64,000 nucleotides of DNA, taken from contig CAVSZC010000005.1 of assembly GCA_963732365.1 (NCBI GenBank), positions 372,001 to 436,000 on the forward strand. The letters run 5' to 3'. The stretch is from SR-FBR-E99 sp963732365 (GTDB lineage: Bacteria; Bacteroidota; Bacteroidia; Bacteroidales; VadinHA17). The notes beneath the pieces are model-generated. The model saw only the letters and a program-made list of their open reading frames with translations, searched no databases and was not told where the DNA came from. The translations under genes and the position numbers were made by a program. Of this stretch, positions 50,817-59,847 are shown piece by piece. The stretch's first letter is position 1. Each line of letters starts with the position of its first letter.

Positions 50817-51932
50817 ATGGACAAAGCCAGTCTTTTAAGACATTTTGGCAATATATTGGGTTGGCGTACTGATCGAAAAATTATTGTCTTTGAATCTGAC
50901 GATTGGGGAAGTATACGCATGCCTTCCAGGTCGGTTTATGAAAAATTGTTAAGCAAGGGGATTAGGGTTGACAATATATCTTATAATCGGTACGATTCAC
51001 TTGCCAGCGAGGAGGACCTGACTTCTCTTTTTAATACACTTTTATCAGTAAAGGACCAGAATGGGAATCCTGTACCCTTCACAGTCAACACGGTTATCGC
51101 TAATCCGGATTTTGATAAAATAAAGGAATCAGACTTTACGGAATATAAATACGAGCCATTTACAGAAACCCTAAAACGTTATCCGGAACATCAAAGATCA
51201 TTTCATTTGTGGAGAGAGGGCATCTCTGCGGGCTTATTTAAGCCACAATTTCATGGAAGAGAGCATTTAAATGTTCCACGATGGATGAAAGCCTTACGTG
51301 AAAACACTGGTTATTCAAGGCTCGCATTTGAACTTCGCATGTTCGACCTCAGCACCAGTTTGATTCCAACAGAGTATTCGTTTATGGATTCTTTGAACCA
51401 TAATGGTCAACAAGACCTAAAATTCCAACAAAATTCCATAATTGAGGGAACAAATCTTTTTGAAAAGACCTTTGGTTTCAGGTCAAAATCATTCATTGCA
51501 CCATGTTATATTTGGAGCAGTACCTTAAACGAAACTCTAAAAAGATGCGGAGTTAGTTTTTTTCAAAGTGCCTTTTTCCAGTTTGAGCCTTCAAAAGATA
51601 AACTGGTTAAAAGACTTCATTATACCGGTCAAAAAAACAATCATTCACAGTATTATTTGGTTCGTAATGTCTCCTTTGAGCCATCAGAGAATCTGGTGTT
51701 TGATTGGGTGGGCTCAGCTCTTTCACAGATAGCGAATGCATTTTTCTGGCATAAACCTGCAATAATAAGTTCGCACAGGGTGAACTACATTGGTTATATA
51801 GATGCAAAAAACAGGGAACGTAACTTAATCTTATTGTTAAGCTTGCTTAAAGGGATTAAAAAGCGATGGCCTGATGTCGAATTCATGAACTCCGAACAAC
51901 TTGGAGATTTAGTAGGAAGCGGAAGTCAATAA
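50817..51932 (+). CDS. Polysaccharide deacetylase (NodB)-like protein, paralogue A
   Basis: The protein of about 371 residues has IIVFESDDWGSIRMPS (acidic motif 1), PQFHGREHLNVPRW with a His-x3-His motif, and IISSHRVNYIGYID near the end. These resemble the metal-binding motifs of the NodB deacetylase fold, but the protein is longer and diverged. A paralogue is at 57606 with the same three motifs. It may remove N-acetyl groups from a glycan or sugar intermediate. No signal peptide is seen, so it seems cytoplasmic. ATG 50817 is preferred over TTG 50811. Confidence 0.75.
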   Translation: MDKASLLRHFGNILGWRTDRKIIVFESDDWGSIRMPSRSVYEKLLSKGIRVDNISYNRYDSLASEEDLTSLFNTLLSVKDQNGNPVPFTVNTVIANPDFDKIKESDFTEYKYEPFTETLKRYPEHQRSFHLWREGISAGLFKPQFHGREHLNVPRWMKALRENTGYSRLAFELRMFDLSTSLIPTEYSFMDSLNHNGQQDLKFQQNSIIEGTNLFEKTFGFRSKSFIAPCYIWSSTLNETLKRCGVSFFQSAFFQFEPSKDKLVKRLHYTGQKNNHSQYYLVRNVSFEPSENLVFDWVGSALSQIANAFFWHKPAIISSHRVNYIGYIDAKNRERNLILLLSLLKGIKKRWPDVEFMNSEQLGDLVGSGSQ

Positions 51933-51933
51933 A

Positions 51934-53262
51934 ATGAGCAGTTTTATAAATATTAGTAAATTATTTACGTCTGTAGCGGATCGGACGGTTGCCTCATTAT
52001 CGACAATCTATACTAATGTTGATGGAATAAAAGCAAATATTGAAGCAATCAGCACCCAATACTTAAACGAAAATACATTACGAAACAAGAGAGTTCTACT
52101 TAAACCCAACTGGGTCACTCATTCTAAAAAGACATCTGATGAATTTTGCCTGAGAACACATGACAATTTTATAGTGGCAACGCTGGAAGTAATATTAAAA
52201 TGCAAGCCTGCAGTGGTCACTATTGGAGATGCTCCAGTACAAGGCTGCTCCTGGACTCAGATGCTAAGTGCTACGCTCATGAGTGAAACTAAGAGACTGT
52301 CGGATTCTTATAATATTCCTGTTGTTATAAATGATTTTAGAAGAAGGGTGTTTGACCCTAACCAGAATGAAGTAAATAATGAACAAAATCCTCTTCTAGA
52401 CTATATTATTTTTAATCTTGGCAAAGACAGTTACCTCGAGCCCGTGGTTTCTGGAAAAGGAAACCGGTTCAGGGTAACTCAATATAATCCTGATGGGTTT
52501 ATAAAATATCACGGGAAGGGGATTCACAAATATTGCATAACAGAGGCTTTATTCAAAGCTGATATTGTAATTTCTCTGCCTAAGATTAAAACTCACCAGA
52601 AGACTTGTATTACTGGAGCCTTAAAAAATATTGTTGGGTTTAATGGGGATAAAAATTTCTTACCACATCATCAGTTAGGCGGCACAGGCCTGGGAGGCGA
52701 TTGCTATGCCGGTAAGAGTTATTTAAAATACCTGGCAGAATTAGCTCAGGATGCTGCAAATCGTAATCAAGGAAGAATATTTTATAGATTCTGGCTTGGG
52801 ATATCCTATCTACTTTGGAAACTCTCATTTCCAAAAGAATCTGACGATCTTGGAGCAGGATGGTATGGAAATGATACAACATGGCGGATGGTAATGGACC
52901 TTAATAAAATAATCCTATATGGTAAGTCAGACGGATCAATTGCCGATGAACAGCAAAGAGTTCTTTACAGTCTATGTGATGCTATAATTGGTGGAGAGGG
53001 AGAGGGTCCTTTAAGGCCGGATCCTTTTCCGCTGGGAATGATCAGTTTCTCAAATGATTCTGAACTGACAGATATTTGCTTTGGGAAATTAATGGGACTT
53101 CAGGAAGAATTTATACCACTTCTTAGATCAGCAATGGAAAATTTATCCAAGAGAAAGATAAAAATTAGTTTGGACGGTGTGGAAACAGGATTTGACCAAC
53201 TCGAGAAATACTCAGTTATTCCTAAACTACCAAAGGGTTGGGAAAATTATTATAACAGATGA
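51934..53262 (+). CDS. DUF362 domain protein
   Basis: The 442-residue protein has RVLLKPNWVTHSK near residue 52, ADIVISLPKIKTHQKTCITG followed by ALKNIVGF, and a C-terminal region with no cysteine cluster. DUF362 proteins are often tied to iron-sulfur biology, but this one carries only the N-terminal core and no ferredoxin motif. Its ATG is 1 nt after the NodB-like stop, so the two are coupled. The role in the polysaccharide locus is unknown. Confidence 0.82.
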   Translation: MSSFINISKLFTSVADRTVASLSTIYTNVDGIKANIEAISTQYLNENTLRNKRVLLKPNWVTHSKKTSDEFCLRTHDNFIVATLEVILKCKPAVVTIGDAPVQGCSWTQMLSATLMSETKRLSDSYNIPVVINDFRRRVFDPNQNEVNNEQNPLLDYIIFNLGKDSYLEPVVSGKGNRFRVTQYNPDGFIKYHGKGIHKYCITEALFKADIVISLPKIKTHQKTCITGALKNIVGFNGDKNFLPHHQLGGTGLGGDCYAGKSYLKYLAELAQDAANRNQGRIFYRFWLGISYLLWKLSFPKESDDLGAGWYGNDTTWRMVMDLNKIILYGKSDGSIADEQQRVLYSLCDAIIGGEGEGPLRPDPFPLGMISFSNDSELTDICFGKLMGLQEEFIPLLRSAMENLSKRKIKISLDGVETGFDQLEKYSVIPKLPKGWENYYNR

Positions 53263-53269
53263 TCATCAG

Positions 53270-54286
53270 ATGAAAATTGGAATCCATCATACCGGCGGGA
53301 CTTTCAGTGAACGTTGGATTGCCTATTGCGACACTAACAATATTGATTATAAACTGGTTGATTGTTACTCAAATAATATTGTTCGTCAACTAAGTGATTG
53401 TGACGCCCTGCTATGGCATCATTTTCAAACAAGTCCAAAATCAGTTATTGCCTCCAAGCAGATTCTGTTCGCATTGGAGCATTCCGGTAAAAGGGTTTTT
53501 CCTGATTTTAACACTGGATGGCATTTTGATGATAAGCTTGGACAGAAATACCTTCTGGAATCAATCGGTGCCCCATTAGTGCCATGCTATGCTTTTTATG
53601 ATAAAGCAGAGGCATTGGAATGGGTAAAGAATGCGGAATTTCCGAAAGTATTTAAACTAAGAGGGGGGGCCGGCTCTGCTAATGTTATGCTAATCAATAC
53701 TCTCAGGAAAGCAAGGAAAATAATCAGGAGGGCTTTTGGGAGAGGTTTTCTACAGTTTAATCCATGGTCAAACCTAAAAGAAGTCATACGTAAATTTAAT
53801 AATGGAAATGCTTCATTTATTGACCTGCTGAGAGGAACTATTCACCTCGTCATTAAACCAGGATTTTCAAAAGTCATGGGCCGTAGCAGGGGTTATGTTT
53901 ACTTTCAGGATTTCGTTAATAACAATGACCATGATATAAGGGTAGTGGTAATTGATAACAAAGCATTTGCTATTAAAAGACTTGTGAGAAAAAATGATTT
54001 CAGAGCGTCTGGAAGTGGTCAGATTATGTATGAAAAAGAACTTTTTAATGATTATACAATTAAACTTGCATTCGACCTGTCGGATAAACTTAAAGGGCAG
54101 AGCATTGCATTTGATTTTGTGAATGATGGAGATCAGCCAAAGCTCTTGGAGATCAGCTATGGTTTTGTACCGGAAGGCTACGACAGGTGTCCGGGCTATT
54201 GGGATAAGAAACTTATATGGCATCCTGGTAAGTTCAACCCATATGGCTGGATAATAGAAGCCATTATCAGAGGCATTAATGGTTAA
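53270..54286 (+). CDS. ATP-grasp-fold protein
   Basis: The 338-residue protein has an N-terminal Rossmann-like part (MKIGIHHTGGTFSERW), FPKVFKLRGGAGSANVMLI as the ATP-grasp nucleotide site, and FVNNNDHDIRVVVIDNKAFAI. It also has the metal-binding end GQSIAFDFVNDGDQPKLLEIS. ATP-grasp enzymes form amide or similar bonds through acyl phosphates, so it may attach an amino acid or other group to a sugar. ATG 53270 is chosen because the frame upstream lies within the DUF362 gene. It overlaps the next gene by 8 nt. Confidence 0.82.
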   Translation: MKIGIHHTGGTFSERWIAYCDTNNIDYKLVDCYSNNIVRQLSDCDALLWHHFQTSPKSVIASKQILFALEHSGKRVFPDFNTGWHFDDKLGQKYLLESIGAPLVPCYAFYDKAEALEWVKNAEFPKVFKLRGGAGSANVMLINTLRKARKIIRRAFGRGFLQFNPWSNLKEVIRKFNNGNASFIDLLRGTIHLVIKPGFSKVMGRSRGYVYFQDFVNNNDHDIRVVVIDNKAFAIKRLVRKNDFRASGSGQIMYEKELFNDYTIKLAFDLSDKLKGQSIAFDFVNDGDQPKLLEISYGFVPEGYDRCPGYWDKKLIWHPGKFNPYGWIIEAIIRGING

Positions 54287-55358
54287 AGGTATTTGTTTCG
54301 TTGGTGGTGGTTTACAAGGTGGTGGCCAAGAGAGAGCTCTTTCGAACCTGGCAAATCATTATTCCTCACAGGGCTATGAAATTGCTCTCATAAACCTTTT
54401 CAAAACGGATGTATTCTATGAACTCGATAATCGCATTAAGGTAATATGGCCCAAGATTGACCGCACAAAACATAAAAGGCTGGCATATGCCTTGATGATT
54501 GTGCCTTATCTCCGCAGAACCATAAGAAGGACAAAACCGGATGTAATCATTTCGTTTGGAGAGTGGTTCAATCCATTTGTGATACTTTCGACACGTCTCC
54601 TAAATGTTCCGGTTTATGTTTTTGACCGCATGGGACCTGAAATGAGGCTGGATCCGCTTATACAATATTCACGGAAAATACTTTACAGGTATGCATCAGG
54701 TGTAATTGTTCAAACCACCACGGCCGCTAGTATTGTTGCGCAAAAGACAGGTGCAAAAAACATAGTAGTAATACCCAATCCCGTAAATCCTGTTAGCGCA
54801 GACATTTCACACAAAGAGAAACGGATCATCACTGTTGGAAGACTATCTCCAGAAAAAGGACATTCAATTCTGATTCGCGCTTTTAGCAGGCTGGAAAACA
54901 AAGACTGGCAATTATTTATTGTAGGTGATGGTTCCGAAAGACCTGCCCTGGAAAGGGAGGCCTCGTCACTTGGCGTTTCTGGAAGGGTAAAGTTTTTGGG
55001 GCACCTTAAAGAGTTTAGTTCTGTTCTGGGGGAGTCTGAGGTTTTTGTCCTCCCCTCTTTTCATGAGGGCTTCCCCAATGCATTGCTTGAGGCTATGTCG
55101 GTGCCGCTTGCCTGCATAAGCAGCGATTGTGTGGCAGGTCCTGGAGAGATCATCAAAAATGGCGTCAACGGGTTGCTGGTAAAACCAGGAGATGAGGAGG
55201 AATTTGCAAAAGCAATTGAAAGACTTATTATTGACCCTGAAATGAGGCATAAACTGGCCGCTGAAGCCTATAAAGTCAGAGAGACATTTAATATTGAAAG
55301 GATTGCGGGTAGAATTACTTCATTTATTGACAATGGATACAAAACCAGTAATAATTGA
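54279..55358 (+). CDS. Glycosyltransferase family 4
   Basis: The 359-residue GT-B enzyme has CFVGGGLQGGGQERALSNLA at the N-terminus, KPDVIISFGEWFNPF, IITVGRLSPEKGHSILIRAF, and the E-x7-E donor motif HEGFPNALLEAMSVPLACI. It belongs to the GalNAc/GlcNAc-type GT4 group of capsule loci. Its 3' end overlaps the next glycosyltransferase by 26 nt. Confidence 0.92.
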   Translation: MVKGICFVGGGLQGGGQERALSNLANHYSSQGYEIALINLFKTDVFYELDNRIKVIWPKIDRTKHKRLAYALMIVPYLRRTIRRTKPDVIISFGEWFNPFVILSTRLLNVPVYVFDRMGPEMRLDPLIQYSRKILYRYASGVIVQTTTAASIVAQKTGAKNIVVIPNPVNPVSADISHKEKRIITVGRLSPEKGHSILIRAFSRLENKDWQLFIVGDGSERPALEREASSLGVSGRVKFLGHLKEFSSVLGESEVFVLPSFHEGFPNALLEAMSVPLACISSDCVAGPGEIIKNGVNGLLVKPGDEEEFAKAIERLIIDPEMRHKLAAEAYKVRETFNIERIAGRITSFIDNGYKTSNN

Positions 55359-56364
55359 AGCATCCCAGATCTATTTTGGCGGTGGGTATACTCTGCTGAA
55401 GCTACTGATCGATGAATTTGAAGGGCAGCAAATGAATGCAATCGTCTATCTGTGTTATGATGAAGTCTTGGAATCATTCCAGAATCTCCATTACAATTTT
55501 ATAACTTTTATTAAGACTACACAAAGCGCTACTATTTTCAGATTTTTTCAAAAACGGAGCAGATTGTTGTTCATGTGTAACTTGCCCCCATTTACGAAGC
55601 AAATTAACTCTATATTATATTTTCATAATTCACATATTATCGACTTTTCCTTTGAGAGGGGGAAGCAGCATCAAAATGGATTAAGATTTAAATATTTTCT
55701 TTACAGGTACATAATAAGGAAATTTTCCAGGAATGTGGATGTGGTCGGATGTCAAACAGAATCCATAAGGAATAAGTTGGAGAAGATCGGGGTTAAGACA
55801 AGTCTACTGCCATTCTTTGATGAAACGAAGCCTGTCACAGAGAAAAAAAACTATGATTTTTGCTTTATAAGTGCCGTTACGCCTCACAAAAATCACCGTA
55901 ACCTGCTAAAGGCATGTAAACTACTATCCAAGACATGCCGGTTTTCATTGGCGCTTACAGTAAATACTTCAGAGCGGAATCATCAAATACTTGGGGCCAT
56001 AGAGGAAATTAATAAAGTCGCAGGTGATAATATAGTTATTAACCTCGGGCGACTGAACCGGGAAGAAGTAATACAATTATACAGCCGCTCCCGTGCTCTT
56101 ATATTTCCATCGTATACTGAAACCTTCGGACTCCCGGTCATTGAGGCAGCACAATGTGGATTAACTGTTATTGCATCGGACAGGCCTTTCATTTATGATA
56201 TTCTTGAGAACCCGGTTGTTTTTGATCCATCCGACCCAACTTCAATTGCAGATCAGATGCAAAACTTTCTGAATGGCAAATTTGAGTTTCTTGAGCAAAG
56301 GTTGAAGCCAGAAAATAAATTAAATGAGATTATTAACTACTTTAAAGATTCACAACCAATTTAA
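55333..56364 (+). CDS. Glycosyltransferase family 4-like
   Basis: The 343-residue protein has VIIEASQIYFGGGYTLLKLL at the start, DVVGCQTESIRNKLEKIG, FCFISAVTPHKNHRNLLKA, and the donor-site segment YTETFGLPVIEAAQCGLTVI with an E-x7-E pattern. ATG 55333 is used, overlapping the upstream gene by 26 nt; the frame is open further upstream but only inside that gene. It probably adds a sugar to the repeat unit. Confidence 0.88.
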   Translation: MDTKPVIIEASQIYFGGGYTLLKLLIDEFEGQQMNAIVYLCYDEVLESFQNLHYNFITFIKTTQSATIFRFFQKRSRLLFMCNLPPFTKQINSILYFHNSHIIDFSFERGKQHQNGLRFKYFLYRYIIRKFSRNVDVVGCQTESIRNKLEKIGVKTSLLPFFDETKPVTEKKNYDFCFISAVTPHKNHRNLLKACKLLSKTCRFSLALTVNTSERNHQILGAIEEINKVAGDNIVINLGRLNREEVIQLYSRSRALIFPSYTETFGLPVIEAAQCGLTVIASDRPFIYDILENPVVFDPSDPTSIADQMQNFLNGKFEFLEQRLKPENKLNEIINYFKDSQPI

Positions 56365-56394
56365 AAAGTCAACCGCAGCCAACGGGTCATTATC

Positions 56395-57615
56395 ATGAAC
56401 GTCTTGTTCTTAATGCAAACTTATATTAACATCAATGTGGCTGATGCAATGTACAACAGCCTGGTTTCTGAATTTATCTTTTACGGGCATCAGGTTACAG
56501 TGGTAGCGTCAAATGAGGGTCATGGCAGCACTATACTTACCACTGAAGGGAAAGCTGAGGTTTTACGAGTTCGCACCCTGCCATTTATGAACATACCTAA
56601 TTTTGTAAAAGGTCTTGCTAATATTCTTCTGCCGCTTCATTACCGTTTAGCAATAAGGCAACATTTGAAGAACCGGACCTATGATCTGATAGTGACTCCG
56701 ACTCCTCCCATAACACTAACCAGTCTGGCGAAGCAATGTAAAAAGGAATATAACGCAAAACTTTTACTGGTTTTGAGGGATATCTTTCCCCAGAATGCTG
56801 TAGACCTGGGACTAATTAATCCCCGTGGTTTCATATATAGGTATTTCAGGAAAATGGAAAAGGAGCTCTATTCCTGCTCTGATGCTATTGGATGTATGAC
56901 AGAGGGTAATATAAATTATGTGATTAAAAATAACCCTGGGATTGATCCACTTAAACTACATTTAATTCCTAATTGGATTAAGCCGGGGTTGGTTTTACGA
57001 AATAATGATAATACATTAATTCAGGATCTGGGCCTAACAGATAAGTTTATTGTCATTTATGGAGGAAATCTCGGCCTTCCGCAGAAAGTCGAAAATATTG
57101 TGGAATTTTCAAAAATTCACCAGGATAAGAAAGATCTGGTTTTTCTGGTTGTTGGCAAGGGAACGCATAAACGCCGTCTCGAGCAATTGATTACGAGGGA
57201 GAAGATTAGTAATGTCCGTCTGATAGATTTTCTAAAACGAACTGAATATGATTCACTGGTTTCCAAATCACACGTTGGCTTTATTTCATTAAATGAGAAT
57301 TTTACAATCCCCAATATACCTTACAAAACTCTTTCATATTACAATTTTAAAAAGCCGGTTTTCGCAATTATTGACTCCAATACTGATTATGGGAAAATGA
57401 TAGAGGAGGACGAATCTGGCTTTTATTGCATTAATGGAGATTTGGCAGGTTATTATGAAAAATTCAACAAACTATATTACAACTCTGAACTAAGGGAGAA
57501 GATGGGGGGAAATGGGTATAATGCTCTTATAAATAAATATACGCCGCAATGTGCATATAGAAAGATTGCGGAAATTATGGATTTTGAAATATTAGCAAAA
57601 GTTTCGTGTCTCTGA
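56395..57615 (+). CDS. Glycosyltransferase family 4 (WbuB-like)
   Basis: The 406-residue protein has MNVLFLMQTYININVADAMY, LVSEFIFYGHQVTVVAS, YDLIVTPTPPITLTSLAKQ, LRDIFPQNAVDLGLI and IYGGNLGLPQKVENIVEF, the pattern of WbuB-like L-FucNAc transferases. That fits the CapEFG genes upstream, which should supply UDP-L-FucNAc, but specificity is inferred. It overlaps the next gene by 10 nt. Confidence 0.9.
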   Translation: MNVLFLMQTYININVADAMYNSLVSEFIFYGHQVTVVASNEGHGSTILTTEGKAEVLRVRTLPFMNIPNFVKGLANILLPLHYRLAIRQHLKNRTYDLIVTPTPPITLTSLAKQCKKEYNAKLLLVLRDIFPQNAVDLGLINPRGFIYRYFRKMEKELYSCSDAIGCMTEGNINYVIKNNPGIDPLKLHLIPNWIKPGLVLRNNDNTLIQDLGLTDKFIVIYGGNLGLPQKVENIVEFSKIHQDKKDLVFLVVGKGTHKRRLEQLITREKISNVRLIDFLKRTEYDSLVSKSHVGFISLNENFTIPNIPYKTLSYYNFKKPVFAIIDSNTDYGKMIEEDESGFYCINGDLAGYYEKFNKLYYNSELREKMGGNGYNALINKYTPQCAYRKIAEIMDFEILAKVSCL

Positions 57616-58748
57616 GCGCAATTAGGCAAGATTTATTTCTCAACATTAAAAACATTCCCGGGAATAAGTATAATCGCAAATTCCTTTTAATTGAATGTGA
57701 TGACTGGGGAGGCATACGTATGCCCTCTAAAAAAGTCTACGATTACTTGATCTCCAATAGGATCCCATTCCCTGAAGATCATTTCGATAAACTGGATACG
57801 CTGGAAGATAAGCCGGATCTTGACGCATTGTTTGAAATCCTCTTGGAAATTAAGGACTCGGCAGGAAATCATGCGGTTATGACACCATTCGTGAATGTCG
57901 CAAATCCGGATTTTGAGAAAATACAGTTATCGGATTTTCAAGAGTATTTTATAGAAGCTTATCCCCAGACACTTTTGCGATATGAGAGAAATCCTACTAT
58001 TCTGTCTGCTTGGCAACAGGGAATTGGAATGAACATCTTTGTACCGGAATTTCACGGTCGTGAACATTTATGTGTTCCACTTTGGCTTAATGAACTTCAG
58101 CGTGGTCATAAAGACGTGCTCAAGGCATTCCAACTCGGGTATACAACAGTCCTGGTAGAGGGTCTGCATCCTGTAGTAAAGGGTTTTAGGCCACAGTTTT
58201 TTTTTGATGATGAAAATCAAAAAACATTTCTTTCAGCCTCAATTAAAAACGGAGTCGCCTTATTCAAGGATATATTCGGTTATTCACCCCTAGTGCTTGT
58301 GCCAAGCAATGGTGTATTTCATCCTGATTTTGTACAAGACATTATTTCATCTGGTATAAAATTTCTGAATGTTAATCATATGGTGCCAACTCCTGACGGA
58401 AAAGGAGGTATCACAATGAGTCGTTTCTATTATACAAGAAAAAGGGCTGATGGACTTACATATTATATGCGAAACTGTGCATTCGAACCTTCAGGTGGGA
58501 CATACAGTGGAATTGGTTTGACATTAAAACAGATAGAAGCTTCGTTTCGCTGGAACAAACCTGCAATTGTAAGCACTCACCGGGTCAATTTTGTTGGGGG
58601 GATAAGCAAGCAAAACAGGGATCATGGTATTTCAGAATTGAAGGCATTATTGCGAGAAGTCATGAAAAGATGGCCCGATGTCAGGTTTATTAGCACAAGG
58701 GATTTAATTAATATTTCAGAAAAAGGAGATTATGATAATAGTAGGTGA
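57606..58748 (+). CDS. Polysaccharide deacetylase (NodB)-like protein, paralogue B
   Basis: The 380-residue protein is a paralogue of the one at 50817: LLIECDDWGGIRMPSKKVYD, PEFHGREHLCVPLWLNEL with His-x3-His, and IVSTHRVNFVGGISKQNRD. These are putative metal-binding and catalytic motifs of the NodB fold. It starts at GTG 57606, overlapping the glycosyltransferase upstream by 10 nt and the CapA gene downstream by 17 nt. The two paralogues sit in separate submodules and may act on different residues. Confidence 0.75.
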   Translation: MSLSAIRQDLFLNIKNIPGNKYNRKFLLIECDDWGGIRMPSKKVYDYLISNRIPFPEDHFDKLDTLEDKPDLDALFEILLEIKDSAGNHAVMTPFVNVANPDFEKIQLSDFQEYFIEAYPQTLLRYERNPTILSAWQQGIGMNIFVPEFHGREHLCVPLWLNELQRGHKDVLKAFQLGYTTVLVEGLHPVVKGFRPQFFFDDENQKTFLSASIKNGVALFKDIFGYSPLVLVPSNGVFHPDFVQDIISSGIKFLNVNHMVPTPDGKGGITMSRFYYTRKRADGLTYYMRNCAFEPSGGTYSGIGLTLKQIEASFRWNKPAIVSTHRVNFVGGISKQNRDHGISELKALLREVMKRWPDVRFISTRDLINISEKGDYDNSR

Positions 58749-59814
58749 CATATCCTCTCCTACACCACAAATCAGTTCTGAGCTGGAAATGGTATTTTTC
58801 GAAAACAAAGCTATTTTCGGAAAGCAAAGTTTTGTTTGCAATCTTGAAGGTGTAATTTGTGATGAACCTCTGCCAAGGATAAACAGACCATTCCTATTCA
58901 ACCATTCCTCAGTTGTCAGTGTCCTGAAATCTGTAAACACGAGGGTTGTCGCCCTGGCAAATAACCATGTACTTGATCTGCCTCAGAATTTCTCAAATAC
59001 AATCAGAACACTGTCGGCAGTGAATGTTTTATATACCGGAGCCTCTGAATCATACTCTGAGACAGAAAAGCCCGCCATCTTTATTGAGGATGGAAGGAAA
59101 GTCTTTTTGTTTAACTATTGCTGGGAGTTCCTCTTATATCACCAAAAGAACCCCTCAAATTGCGTTCACATAGCCACTATTAGTGAACAAAAGCTTATTG
59201 ACGCTATTATTAGCTTACGGCAAGAAGACAGGGACTCTGCAATAGTTGTTTACTTTCACTGGAGTTTTGACCTTGAAACATTGCCGTTTCCTATGTACCG
59301 GCAATTCTCAAGGGCACTCATCGATTCCGGGGCCAACCTTGTAGTTGGTTCTCACTCACACTGTGTACAGGGTGGAGAAAAATATAAGAATGGCTATATA
59401 GTCTACGGTCTTGGTAATTTTTTTCTCCCTTACAATACTTTTGCCGGTAGCTACCTGACATTTCCGGATTTTGCCAGAGTAGAGCTGGCTTTTGAATGGG
59501 ATGTTACCACTAACCTGGCCACTTGTCACTGGTTTGAATACAAGAATGATGGCGATTCACATAAACTCATTCACATCCTGAGTGAAAAGTTTGAGGAATC
59601 AACCATGTTAAGTGAATATTCGCCATATGTTAAGATGGGTGACAGTGAATATTATGATTATTTCCGTAAACACAGGAGAAAAAAATTCCTGATACCAGTA
59701 TTTAAAGACTATGAGGAAAGAACCCTTAACAGTCTTTACACTGTATGGTTAAAGCTCAGGGCCAGGTTTGCCAGAAAAATGGCTAAACTTAGAATAATTA
59801 ACTGGCAGAACTAG
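58732..59814 (+). CDS. CapA-family metallophosphatase-fold protein
   Basis: The 360-residue protein has IIVGDISSP at the start, FVCNLEGVICDEPLP (the N-L-E core), VVALANNHVLDLP, IVVYFHWSFDLE, NLVVGSHSHCVQGG and YGLGNFFLP. These are the motifs of the CapA/PGA-synthesis metallophosphatase-like family. CapA is needed for poly-gamma-glutamate export, but related genes also sit in other capsule loci. No membrane anchor is seen. It overlaps the NodB-like gene by 17 nt. Confidence 0.88.
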   Translation: MIIVGDISSPTPQISSELEMVFFENKAIFGKQSFVCNLEGVICDEPLPRINRPFLFNHSSVVSVLKSVNTRVVALANNHVLDLPQNFSNTIRTLSAVNVLYTGASESYSETEKPAIFIEDGRKVFLFNYCWEFLLYHQKNPSNCVHIATISEQKLIDAIISLRQEDRDSAIVVYFHWSFDLETLPFPMYRQFSRALIDSGANLVVGSHSHCVQGGEKYKNGYIVYGLGNFFLPYNTFAGSYLTFPDFARVELAFEWDVTTNLATCHWFEYKNDGDSHKLIHILSEKFEESTMLSEYSPYVKMGDSEYYDYFRKHRRKKFLIPVFKDYEERTLNSLYTVWLKLRARFARKMAKLRIINWQN

Positions 59815-59847
59815 TTTTTATATTAACTCCTTTAATGTTTTCGTAAA

